From contig NQMI01000040.1 of the NCBI GenBank assembly GCA_002270565.1, forward strand, positions 154,506-218,505: 64,000 nt of DNA, read 5' to 3'. Positions 11,212 to 21,234 of the stretch are shown in pieces. The notes under the pieces are model-generated. The model did not search any database. It was not told the DNA's origin and was given only the letters and a program-made list of their open reading frames with translations. Numbering within the stretch: the stretch's first letter is position 1; each line of letters opens with the position of its first letter. The position numbers and the translations under genes were made by a program. This DNA is from Stenocarpella maydis. Its lineage: Eukaryota > Ascomycota > Sordariomycetes > Diaporthales > Diaporthaceae.

Positions 11212-11649
11212 GGTGGCGGTTATAAGACGTTGCGGATGTGCCCAACCGATCCAGAAGCAAGGGAGGGAGCTCTGATCATAATACCTCGTTCCGTACAGAA
11301 ACAGGCGTGTTGCAATACCCCGTCAACGACTGGCCCGAGGTTGCAGGTTGCGTGCTTGGGAGCTGCCGGGGGCTTCCCGCCTACACAATGGTCGCCGCAC
11401 GGTGCGAGTATCGGAGGCGAATAAGCCGAGGTCTCGCCTCCCACAGTTGCTCATCGAATTATCGACTCTGTCACAGTCATAAGACGTGGGCTTCAGAGAA
11501 CATTGAATAGAGCTTGACACTTCAGATCATCTGTCGCGTTGCACAACCTTTATCTATGCCCAGCACGACAGAGCCTCACAGGATTACCCAGGCCTTCCAG
11601 CCAGGCTGGAGGACTATCAGATTATTACTCCCACTTGCGGCATGCTAGC
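11212..11649. other. Intergenic spacer between two co-directional minus-strand genes
   Basis: 440 bases, presumably the promoter of the dehydratase and the 3' end of the dehydrogenase. No other feature seen. Confidence 0.55.
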
Positions 11650-12711
11650 TCATACAAGTGGCTTCACTCCAGCTGCCTCTGCTTCCTTGTTCAGCGTCTC
11701 GATCTCAGCCCTTGCGTACGGGATACCTGATTTGAGCCTCTCTTCCCTCTGGACGATCTCGACCTCCCCCGGGAAGTAGACGCGATCAACGCCAGCCATT
11801 TTGTCAGAACCAACTACCCTCTGGTATACGTACCTCATGCGATTCCTGAAATCCTCCGCACTCAGAAACAAATCCGGCTTCAGGGCCACAATGAAGTGGC
11901 CCACATCACTGGGTCTTGACGGGTCGTATGGCCCGGCCACATTCCCACCATACGCTGAGCCCGAAAGCACACCAGAGAAAACATCCATCATGATCGCCAG
12001 CGCCGACCCCTTGGGCCCCCCCATGGGGAGCATCACACCGCCGTCGAGCGCCTTGGCCGGGTCCGTCGTGCGGTTGCCGTCCTTGTCCAGCGCCCAGTCA
12101 TCCGGGATGGCTTCCCCCCTCCGCAGGGCCTTGTAGATCTTGCCTCGGGCTGCCACCGACGGGGCCATGTCGAGGATGAACGGTATCGGCTCCCCGGGCG
12201 CGCCGCACGCGATGGGGCTCACGCCCAGGAGCTGCTCCCTCGCGCCCCAGGCCGGCAGCGCGGGCGAGCTGTTTGTGAAGACGAGCGACATGAGCCCCGC
12301 GTCCAGGGCCTGCTGCACCGTCCACGCCGACATGCCGAAGTGGTTGCTGTGCTTGCACGAGACCATCCCGATGCCGTGGGTCCTGGCCATCTCCACCGCG
12401 GCTGCCATGGCCTTCTTCGCCACTATGGCACCAAAGGCGTTCTTGCCGTCGACCTGCGCGACCACGGCGGTTGTCTGCTCGAGCGTGGGCTGAGCCTTTG
12501 GGTCCAGGACCCCCTGGCGCACGCGCTTGATATAGGACGGGAGACGGTTGATGCCATGGGTATCGACACCACGCAGGTCTGCAGAGACGAGGTTGTCTGC
12601 AACTATCGCTGCGTCCTCGGGCGAGACGCCACTGGCTTCCAGCAGGCGTTGGGCAAAGGCCAGAGCTCTGTCTGATGGCACATTGATGAGGTCGGACTGT
12701 TCAGACGACAT
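11650..12711 (-). CDS. Malate/L-lactate dehydrogenase family (Ldh2) NAD(P)-dependent oxidoreductase
   Basis: A complete, intronless 353-residue member of the Ldh2/MDH-type-2 family, which is unrelated to classical Rossmann-fold lactate dehydrogenases. Hallmarks are ADLRGVDTHGINRLPSYIKRV near residues 44-65 (catalytic His in the T-H-G motif), SCKHSNHFGMSA, FTNSSPALPAWGA, and GGPKGSALAIMMDVFSG (nucleotide-binding and substrate loop). Family members reduce or oxidise 2-keto/2-hydroxy acids such as malate, ureidoglycolate, diketogulonate or cyclic imines, so the substrate is open. The gene is transcribed in the same direction as the neighbouring dehydratase, 440 bases upstream of it. A dehydratase makes the 2-keto acids this family can reduce, which hints at a joint catabolic role. 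Confidence 0.88.
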   Translation of the reverse strand: MSSEQSDLINVPSDRALAFAQRLLEASGVSPEDAAIVADNLVSADLRGVDTHGINRLPSYIKRVRQGVLDPKAQPTLEQTTAVVAQVDGKNAFGAIVAKKAMAAAVEMARTHGIGMVSCKHSNHFGMSAWTVQQALDAGLMSLVFTNSSPALPAWGAREQLLGVSPIACGAPGEPIPFILDMAPSVAARGKIYKALRRGEAIPDDWALDKDGNRTTDPAKALDGGVMLPMGGPKGSALAIMMDVFSGVLSGSAYGGNVAGPYDPSRPSDVGHFIVALKPDLFLSAEDFRNRMRYVYQRVVGSDKMAGVDRVYFPGEVEIVQREERLKSGIPYARAEIETLNKEAEAAGVKPLV

Positions 12712-13378
12712 TTTGGAACAACTTTTACGGTGCGGCTGGAAGACAGTATCCCAGGAAAACGAAACCCTCGTATTTGCGCTTGGCGATATACAGTGTTCTT
12801 GTCACGATGGTAGGCACCATTCCATTGATATCTTATTTTAGCCTGGCTGTAGTAGAGTCCTCACGACCGGGGTGAGGCCGTTCAACTCGGACCAAAGCCG
12901 GTCACGGATGAAAGGCGGGCGACTTCGGCTGACGAAAAGAGCAACGGCGGCAGGGTTAGGGCTGCAATGTGAATGCTTGGCTATCGAAGGAGTGGCTGAT
13001 CGAGATGATGTTCCAAAGTTTCGTCAAGTAATATTTGCAAGGCTCGCAGAATATATTTCAGGGAATTATCACTAGCCACTGGCTTGAAAACTCACCTATT
13101 CTATCAATTGCATGGACAAAGTAGCCACGGCTGCCTGTTTTAAACAAGACATGTGAATCTGGGCCCAGTACAATTGCAGCGCTGCATGACTTCGATAGAC
13201 GTTTTGTTCTGTCCGGAAGTGTTCGAGGCTTCTGCACATTTGGAAAGAAGAGCTCGTTTGCGTAAAAGCTCAAGTAAACTTGAAGTATATGGAACTTTAC
13301 ATATATGCGCCGAACCCCAGCATCACTCTGATAACAAAATGGAAATTCTCTCTAATTGACTTGTAGACTAGATGAGGA
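12712..13378. other. Intergenic region, nothing seen
   Basis: AT-richer DNA of about 670 bases between minus-strand genes. The short frames lack family signal. Confidence 0.5.
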
Positions 13379-13848
13379 CTATATCAATGACTTGCTCGAA
13401 TCCTCATCAGTGGTTTCAAAATCAAAGCGGCACACATCTTCCTGGAACGGCCAAAGCAACTTGCTGGTGACACTTTGGAAACGACAAGTCAGTCGGATAT
13501 TTTCAAGGTTATGCGCGGGTTTTGGTGACTAAATCTTACTCGTGATGTTCCTGGGATGCTTGGTATTCGGCCAAGGCAGTTTTGTCCTTGTGTCGGCTGA
13601 CGAGCGCAAACTCGAACCCTTTGCTCCGTTCGATGGGGTCAGTGACAGAAGGCCCGCCAACAGTAAGTTGGGAGTCTTGAACGCAGGGCAGATTTTTCAA
13701 TTTCTTGAGTTCAGCCACGAAATGGTCTTTGTGATCTTGGGAGACATCAGGTCTGAATTTAAACAGCACTTGACTGTCTGTCAGCGCTTCAGCCCACAGT
13801 GTCTAGATTTAATAGGAGCGCAAAGATACCTATGTGGATGACAGGCAT
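13379..13848 (-). CDS. Stress-responsive Dabb (dimeric A/B barrel) domain protein, three exons
   Basis: A small dimeric ferredoxin-like-fold protein of 113 residues that is missed if exons are read singly. Exon 1 is 13848-13830 (MPVIHI). Intron 1 is 13829-13769 (61 bases, GTATCT...CAAG). Exon 2 is 13768-13540. Intron 2 is 13539-13473 (67 bases, GTAAGA...AAAG). Exon 3 is 13472-13379. The exons sum to 342 bases and close exactly in frame. The sequence shows the Dabb hallmarks: VIHIVLFKFRPDV at the start, the GFEFALVSRHKDKTAL strand, AEYQASQEH, and the closing PFQEDVCRFDFE. Fungal Dabb proteins include stress-induced proteins and some small polyketide cyclases; which applies here cannot be told. 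The family size (about 100-115 residues) fits well. Confidence 0.82.
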
Positions 13849-15567
13849 ACTGGATGGAACGGGACCACGTAATTTTGAGAGGACCTTAGTAGCACAGGTT
13901 GTCAAGTCGGGCGTGCTCCAAAGTGGCTCAGCGTTAAGGGTTCAAAAGTGAGTGCTTATTCAAGCTCAACAATCTCGCCTGTTTCTAGTGGCAGTTCAGG
14001 TGAAGAGTTTATGTAGGCGAGTTGTTGATGAAGCTGTAGTATCCGGCAACCGGCCTTTCCCCGCCTTCTCGGCCATAATTTGCTTCCCGAGAATACAAAT
14101 CCCCTTCTTGGAGTGGCGTCGACGATCGGGTTTGCTCCGGCTCCACTCTGCGGTGCAGTCCTGCGCTAGAGTTTGAAAGTTTACGAGTCGAGTTGGTCAG
14201 AAGTCTTGCACCGAGCTCCTCATTTGTGGCCACTGCATGAGCCTCAGCATTGCAATGCTCACTGATATTAATAGTAAAACACGTCATCCCGGCCTCCGAG
14301 TCACTTTTTTAGCCCATGAAAACTCCTGAGGAAAGTATGTATGCCTCTTCGCAAACGGATAATATATATTTGCGACCAGGTGTCTGCGGTCCATGGCCGC
14401 AATGAGGCAACACGAGTATACAAGATGGGATACAAAATTGTGGCAGTTCCGTCACGAGAATAGGATACTCAGATAAGACAAGGTCAAGACAGAGTATAAG
14501 CTTTGCATTGCGGTACTCTGAGGAGTTGATTCATGTGAATCCGAGAAAAGTTATATTCAAGCTTGTAAGGCCCTTCATGTTGAGGCCTAGTCCAGTTGAA
14601 AATTTTATTGGGTTGGATATTTGGTGGACAACGATACTCCCTGTTGCCCACTAGTCACCAACATTCATTTGATGTGGGTCGTGGACCCAGCAAAATGAGC
14701 TGTTGGCGAGTAGCACACATTACCTAGGTACCTACCTAGCTAGGGTACCAGGATGCATTACTTGGGTTACCAACATGGCCAACTGGCTCCGGTAAACGCA
14801 GGCCTCGTTATGATCAGTTATAGGCGGCACCGTCTTGAATCACGATATGGAACGTTAGGGGTACTCGAGGCTACCTAATAGGGAAAATGAAAGTACAAAT
14901 GTGGAGTCACCACTGCATTATACATGCCAGATACAAAACGACATGCATAAGAGCTTATGCACTGGCAGAACAGGAGTTATTCGCCAGGGCCCTTGAAGAG
15001 GCCCTTCCCTCTATTGCAGAGCAGCGCTCCTCTCAACTTGAATTGACGTATTTGTGTACAGTTGCTTTGTCTCTGTTCCCTCTCGTGACATTTACACTAT
15101 AACTTGGTTTCCATCACTCTCCTAATAATGACGGCCTTATCAGGTTTCAAGTGTGCTAAACAAGCCCCTTGTCTTCACTTCACTTCTTTATTAATCCAAG
15201 ATAAGAGCTCATCAACATCCAGGCCAGCAATGTTGTGGAACACATCGGCTGTACCGGAAATACAAGAGCTGAATCACAGCAGTTGAACCTAAAACGAATT
15301 TCCATGTATGCGAAAGTCATCCAGTAATTCCGGAATAAGAATGACGTTGAAAAGAGGAGCAGCCTGTTACGTCACGACCGGTAACGGGTCTAATTTGGTG
15401 TACCAGCGACTGCCATCATCGGCCTCTATAGAATATGGGCCCGCTTTGATCGTCTATAAAGTGGTGCAGGTGTAATAAAATCCTTGCCAAGGATTCTTTC
15501 GATGGACGTAGACTGAGCAGCATTCCCGGAAATTTTATACCCATCCACCCTGAGGTCACGTTTAGCC
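13849..15567. other. Divergent intergenic region
   Basis: 1.7 kb between the minus-strand Dabb gene and the plus-strand hydroxy-acid oxidase gene. It contains overlapping copies of a CCTAGGTA-type motif at 14723-14752. No gene is convincing; frames of up to 92 codons are unsupported. Confidence 0.5.
14723..14752. repeat. CCTAGGTA-type palindromic motif cluster
   Basis: The sequence contains ACCTAGGTACCTACCTAGCT and runs into AGGGTACC, overlapping palindromic CCTAGG/GGTACC units. Similar short motifs recur at 28601-28623, 36898-36906, 58460-58467, 59006-59015 and 62502-62516, all outside coding regions. Confidence 0.5.
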
Positions 15568-17024
15568 ATGTCGGATCCGAACTCACCTCACATCAAGGCC
15601 AAAAGTGATCCATCCTGGGGTCTTTACCAACGAAATCATTTTTGGAAACTGAACGATGGGGAAGTTCCCATTTTCAACACTCGTCAGTGCACAATTTTCC
15701 TACGTGGTGCGGATCATGCAATCAGCAAATGCTGACTTTAGACGAGACCCGGATAAACTTGAGGAACTTGCCAGAGAGAAATTAACCCAGAATGGATGGT
15801 GCGTTCAAATCTTCCTTTGACTAGACTGACTCATGTGGACCTCCAAAGTCTCACAAAATTGAAAGGTATTACGCCTCTTCAAATGCAGGCCTCTCCCATA
15901 CCCACCTTGCCAACAGGCAGGCCTTCTTCAGGCACAAGATCGTTCCGAAGCAGTTAGTCGACACGAATGAGCGCTCCCTGCGGTCCAGAATCTTCGGCCA
16001 TGAGGTCTCTGCACCAATCGGCTTCGCGCCCATCGGCATCAACAAGATCTACCACCCCAGGGGCGAGCTCCCTGTTGCAAAGGTGGCCGGCGAGCTCGGC
16101 CTCCCTTATTCTCTGTCCACGGCCGGCTCGTACCCCATCGAAGACGTCGCCAGAGCCAACGATGAGGGCCGCAAGGCGACACAGGAGAGCCATGGCCCGC
16201 AGGCCAAAAAGACCCCACCTGGCCCACGGTTCTATCAGCTCTACATGCCGCACGACGACGAGCTAACCGTCTCCCTGCTGACGCGGGCTCACGAGTCCGG
16301 CTTCACGGCGTGCATCCTCACCACGGACACGTGGCAGCTGGGGTGGCGGCACGACGACGTTGCCACGTCCAACTACGCCTTCTATCGCGGCATCGGTGCG
16401 GATCTGGGCCTCTCTGACCCCGTTTTTCAGAAGCGGTTGAGGGAGCACGGCATCGATCCACAAAAACAGCCCGAGGAGGCTGGCGCCATGTGGGTCGATG
16501 ACATCTGGCACGGGCGGGCGTGGTCTTGGGAGAAGGCCGTCTGGGCTCGAAAGAAGTGGCAGGAGATTAGCGGCGGTAAACCCTTCCTTATCAAGGGCAT
16601 ACAGCGGATGGACGACGCCCAGAAGGCAGCCGACCTAGGGTTTGAGGGTATAGTGGTGAGCAATCATGCCGGAAGGCAGGTCGATGGTGCTATAGGCAGC
16701 CTAGACGCCCTGGAAAAGATCGCGGACAGGCTTGGTGGCAGGGACGACTTCCTGATCACTTTCGACAGCGGCGTCCGTGGAGCTGCGGACGTCGTGAAAG
16801 CCCTTGCTCTTGGGGCAAGGTTTGTGTTCGTCGGACGGCTTTGGGTCTGGGGTTTGTCTATTATGGGTGAGACGGGTGTGAGGCACGTGATGAAGGGTTT
16901 GCTTGCAGACTTGGATATTCTAATGAACTGTGCAGGTCTACGGAGCGTGGATGACATAGATAAAGGCTTACTGGAGAGTCTACCGAGGGCTTATGGGCTT
17001 CTGACTGAGAAAAGCAAGCTGTAG
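15568..17024 (+). CDS. FMN-dependent alpha-hydroxy-acid oxidase, lactate 2-monooxygenase-like
   Basis: A predicted 444-residue flavoenzyme that oxidises L-lactate or another 2-hydroxy acid with oxygen. Exon 1 begins at the ATG at 15568 (MSDPNSPHIKAKSDPSWGLY) and most likely ends at 15686. Exon 2 is 15742-15798, intron 2 is 15799-15865 (GTGCGT...AAAG), and exon 3 is 15866-17024. Joining exons 2 and 3 restores NGW|YYASSNAGLSHTHLANRQAF. Exon 3 holds the family core: PIGFAPIGINKIYHP, LSTAGSYPIEDV, RFYQLYMPHDDE, the active-site His/Arg loop VVSNHAGRQVDGAIGSLDAL, and the FMN-phosphate segment TFDSGVRGAADVVKALALGA. Ala in NHAGRQ (Gly in lactate dehydrogenases) and the long lid region resemble lactate 2-monooxygenases. 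Only the exon 1 donor is uncertain: a better-looking site at 15683 would break the frame, while GTGCAC at 15687 keeps it. Confidence 0.8.
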
Positions 17025-17238
17025 AAGAGGCTCGAAGTATATCGCTCCTTGTTATTACGTATCTCAAACCTGCTACAACATGCCGAGAACAATGTTGCCC
17101 AGTAGGGTAAGTTTAGAGATGTGACATCGCAGACTACACACCAAGCTCAATGCCTGGTTGGAGACTGGGGATAGATCACTTTCAATCCACAATTTCTAGA
17201 TCTCAAATATTAACACAACTGCTATACAGTATTTTACA

Positions 17239-19264
17239 TCAATATTCGCAAGATAAAATTTTCAACACACGCGATACAAAGGAACCTCTTCGCCCACCAA
17301 ACCTAACGCTAGTCAACGAAACGTCCGACTCTCTTTTGTCTCTGATGAACTTTGGCCATGTGTTGGTCAGGACGAGATACTTAATACTTGTCTCAGCCTT
17401 GTCAAAGACTGTCGAGCCGAACTCAGCGGGAATCTCCCCCCAATAAGCCACCCGGTCTGACATTACCCGCAGCTCAACATCCGTGTTGCTGTTCGACCTG
17501 GATCCGATGATGGGCCGTTCGGATGCTTGTGATGGACGTGACGCCGCTGCCGCTTCGTCACGAGGCCAGTCTTCCCCAGGCCCAAAGGGCGTGACGGCGC
17601 TATTGGCCAGCCCTCGTTCTCCGTACAAAACCCTGGCAGCCTTCTCGAACAGGGCCTCGAGGCCGGTCTTGACCTGGAATGAGATGTTGATGGGGAACTC
17701 GGCATCTTTGGAGCTGATGAAATCTGCGTATATGTGTAAAGCCTTGTTATACGCTTCCCGTGCTGCTTCGCCCTTGCCCACAGTCGGATAGCGAGTTCTC
17801 CACTGGGCAACGGCTGTGAGGAAGGCGACGTTCTCACCCGAGAAGTCTTTGAGAGCCGAAAATTGTCGGAGCGGGTCGGGGTTGTGCTCCAGCATATATT
17901 CCAGGGCACCCATGCTCAACATGCTCTCCCCCGAGTAAGCAGTGCCTAGCGACTCGCTTGTGCTCGCCTTCTCCATAGCCGATGTCGCCTTCCACGTTTT
18001 CTGAGATTGGCCTCCTCCCAAGACGCTGGTGGCCCCGAGCGTTGATGAGCGTTCGCCGTGGTGGCTGCTACGTTTAGATTCCCAGGCCGCAATCATGTCG
18101 ATGGTGTCTTGTCGCAATGATTGATGCCTCCATACCTGCCAACAGGGGAGGAAAATGGAGAATATCTCAAGGAACATGATGGAGATCGCAATCCTTTAGC
18201 TGCATTAGTTTTCCAAGATGGATGTGATTTGCGAAATAGCCCAATCAAAAGAGAAATACATAGGCAAGTTAGCAGGTCGAGCTGGAGCGGACTCACCATT
18301 GTGGAGGTATCCAATATCTGTTGACCCGAGCCATACCGGGAACATAAAGAGCTATGAGCCACATTGGCGTCGCCGGCAGGCTGAATGAAGCATATTAGCA
18401 AGTTATCAAAACAATACCTGTCAATTTTCAATCAGATATACATACCCTGCTAGGCAGCAAGCAAGAGTCTGGATTCTCCACCCCAGAGTATCATGTATCC
18501 GTCTTGCTCGCCATAGGACCACAGGAGCTACAACCCAGGACCAGAAAAATTGCCATACGATCGAAGGCCACCTAGGCGTATTGTCAATACACCTAGCCAT
18601 AATCAAAGTCTCTAGGTATGGATTAAACATACCATTCCCAGCCCCGACCCTGCTGTCGAGTTACATCCCAAGGGCTGCCTCCGGCCTCGGTGCCCGGTAC
18701 GCCGAAAGACGGATGAAATTTCCTCGATAGCAGGTACATGAGCACCGTGAGGATGAGCTGTTTGATATTAGCACAAAAGCCAGGCACGGGTTTGTCCCTT
18801 TATATTACCTGCAAACCCATTCCCAATCCTATCACCACGAGCATTTTCCGATTATGGCTCAGACCGCGTAGACGACCAAGCATCTTCAAAGGCGTAGAGC
18901 CACCATATTGGTAGCTCTTGCCGACGAACCTCTTCCTCTGCTGCCTAGCGACGTAGAGAAACCGGGCGTTTGAAGCATTGAAGAGAGCGATGCCAAAGGG
19001 CAGGTATATCCCCATTATCCAGTATTCCGCTTGTGGCGGGAAAGGGTTGGCGATGTAGGCCATCTGGACGGCCATCCAGTACGTGTGGAGGAGGCCAATG
19101 GCGGCGAAGGAGAGGCTGAGGCCGCGGATTTTGAGCAAAGGCGTGTCCCGACGATACCATAGGAATCCCATTCCAACACCCACCAGTAGGGTCCAGACGC
19201 CGCACCATGATACCCAGAATATGCCCGCCGCGTCCAGGTTCAGTCGTGGTTTAGTGCCGTCCAT
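17239..19264 (-). CDS. Seven-transmembrane protein with C-terminal RGS domain, five exons
   Basis: A fungal 7TM-RGS protein, a receptor-like membrane regulator expected to speed GTP hydrolysis on a G-alpha subunit. Exons (minus strand): 19264-18809, 18757-18633, 18571-18446, 18380-18297, 18193-17239. All introns are GT-AG (GTAATA, GTATGT, GTATGT, GTGAGT donors). The joined reading frame is 581 residues and closes exactly. The first half holds about seven hydrophobic helices: [21 protein letters not shown]; the [18 protein letters not shown] region; [87 protein letters not shown]. The RGS domain occupies about residues 360-460 ([30 protein letters not shown]...). An upstream in-frame ATG at 19438 would add 58 residues; 19264 ([10 protein letters not shown]) gives the short extracellular N-terminus common in this group. 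Magnaporthe has several such RGS proteins. Confidence 0.85.
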
Positions 19265-21157
19265 GTTGACATTTGCCTGTGATGCTTTACTCAACCTTCC
19301 GTGGTAGGTAGCTGGGCAATCAGGATCATCGAAGCCACCGGGAAAGAGAGACGAAAACGTGCCAGAATGGCTGCTGTCAAGACCGAACCGAACACCGCAG
19401 TCGGCATTCGATGTGGGCTCAAAGACTGTCACTATCACAGCCCCAACACTTGCTCAAGACAGCATCTGTCAATACAGCTAGCTGCATAGTAACGACACGA
19501 AAACGTCAACCCCAGGTGGTAGACGGGGCGTCCACACCCCTAGTTATTATTCAACCTCGGAATGTCCAGGGTCTCAGTCCTTTCCACCTGAGGGCCAGAA
19601 CAGGGTGGCCAGGCCGGCCAGCTGGACCCTTGCACAAGCAGATACTTGCACCACCAGGAGTGGCCACGCACACGTACAATAATAACTTACTCAGTAATAG
19701 TCAGGCACCTGGCGCTAGGGGCGCGATGTACCATCCGATTCGCCTGTGTCCTCCAGCTGCCACTACACTAGGTAGGATCCATTCTAGACGCTTGAGATGG
19801 CCAGCCGAGGATACCTCGAACCCCGGCCTGCAACCTGGTGAACCTGCGAGCCGTCTTGCTTCTCCAGGTGACAGGATGAACAAAGCCGAGCCTGTGTTCG
19901 TGTCATGGATGGTGTTGCCAACCAGGGATAACCGACGATTAGTTTGTCTGACCGCAGTCCTTCCAGGGGAACGGTGGCATTCATATCTGCAGAACAAGCT
20001 GCATGGCCACGAGTCGCGGGACCTGCTATTGCAGTGCCGAGTGCCGCGCCGGCTGATTCATTAGCGAGAGGGTAGCGGTTGCTTCTCGATCAGGGTGTGA
20101 TTGACGCAGACGCAGATCCGCGCCCAAGTGGCCAAACCTTGCCCCTCAGGCCCCTCTGGACTTTTAGCTACTGCACCTTGAGAGCCAGGCTGACCAGGAC
20201 AGCGTGGGTTTCATCTTGGCCCTAATTCTCTCCAATATGACGAGGATTTTAAGGTTGTTCGGTATAACAGTGGACACCCTTGTCTATACTCGATCGATCC
20301 GGTCTCCGCGAGATCTTGTGTGTGTGTGCCCAGCAATCGCACCGATCCGCGGCCTCGACCCATCCATGGTTCACGCAGACAGAGCTATTGCTCTCCGGTA
20401 CGGCATGTTTGGATAATTCTTGCGCCCGCTGCAATCAATATACTCTACCCCCAAGGTGGTATCTTGCTGCCTTGTGTACGGCATCTCCGTATTTGAAGAC
20501 AGATGCAGATCAAACTCACGACTCCGAGAGGATAATTCCGGCAGGACCCCGTAGTAACTAGTAGCTTCAGCCGCATCAAAATTCATTCACCACTGGACAG
20601 CCCGGCCTGCTATTAGGCCCAGAGCTCTGGTAGTTTGGCCAGGCGCTCCTTGCTAGCTAACGTCCCCCGGCTCCCAGGAGAACAAAACCTGGTTGTCGGC
20701 CAGTGATGATGGGGTAGATAGTGGGCCTGAGTCGTGGATCGCCGAGATAGCATCCGGCCCTACACTAGGGCGCTGGCGGCTTCCAAGCTGTGCAGTCTGA
20801 GCGTCGCCGTTGCTAGAAAGAAATATCATGCTAGCATACTGCAGGCCCCCTCTCCCTCACGCCGTCGTGTTCAGCAAGCAGAGGCTATCTGCCGCGCGCC
20901 GAAAGAGCCCAGCAACCTGGGCCCAAGAGGGCACAGCTATAAGGTTACGGAAAAGCAATATCTCATGGGCCATGGCATAACTGGCCTCATGGAGCAGGGT
21001 TGGAAAAGCCGAGCGAACTGGCACGCGACATGCCCTGCTCCTCAGGGATCAAGCCACCCCACGCGATGCCAGTAATTCTAGATTTCCGGCAACAAACCTT
21101 CCCGCTCGTCGCCCAGCCTTGTTCCCCTGGCTTCGAAAAAGGCCCACCCCCAACCCN
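19265..21157. other. Intergenic region up to a sequence ambiguity (N) at 21157
   Basis: Mixed GC content, without a convincing gene. Open frames of up to 217 codons (19411-20064) are unlike any family and have no intron logic. The stretch ends at a single N beside the degenerate MULE element, so the boundary may be an assembly join. Confidence 0.45.
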
Positions 21158-21234
21158 GACACTAGCCAAATACTTCTTGCGATCGATAGTTTGGCCATCA
21201 GAGATACATCATCACCAGTTAGAATCAAATTTTT

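Noticed and set aside
19411..20064. 217-codon plus-strand frame
   Set aside because: It begins inside the upstream region of the 7TM-RGS gene; the composition is random-like and I recognise nothing.
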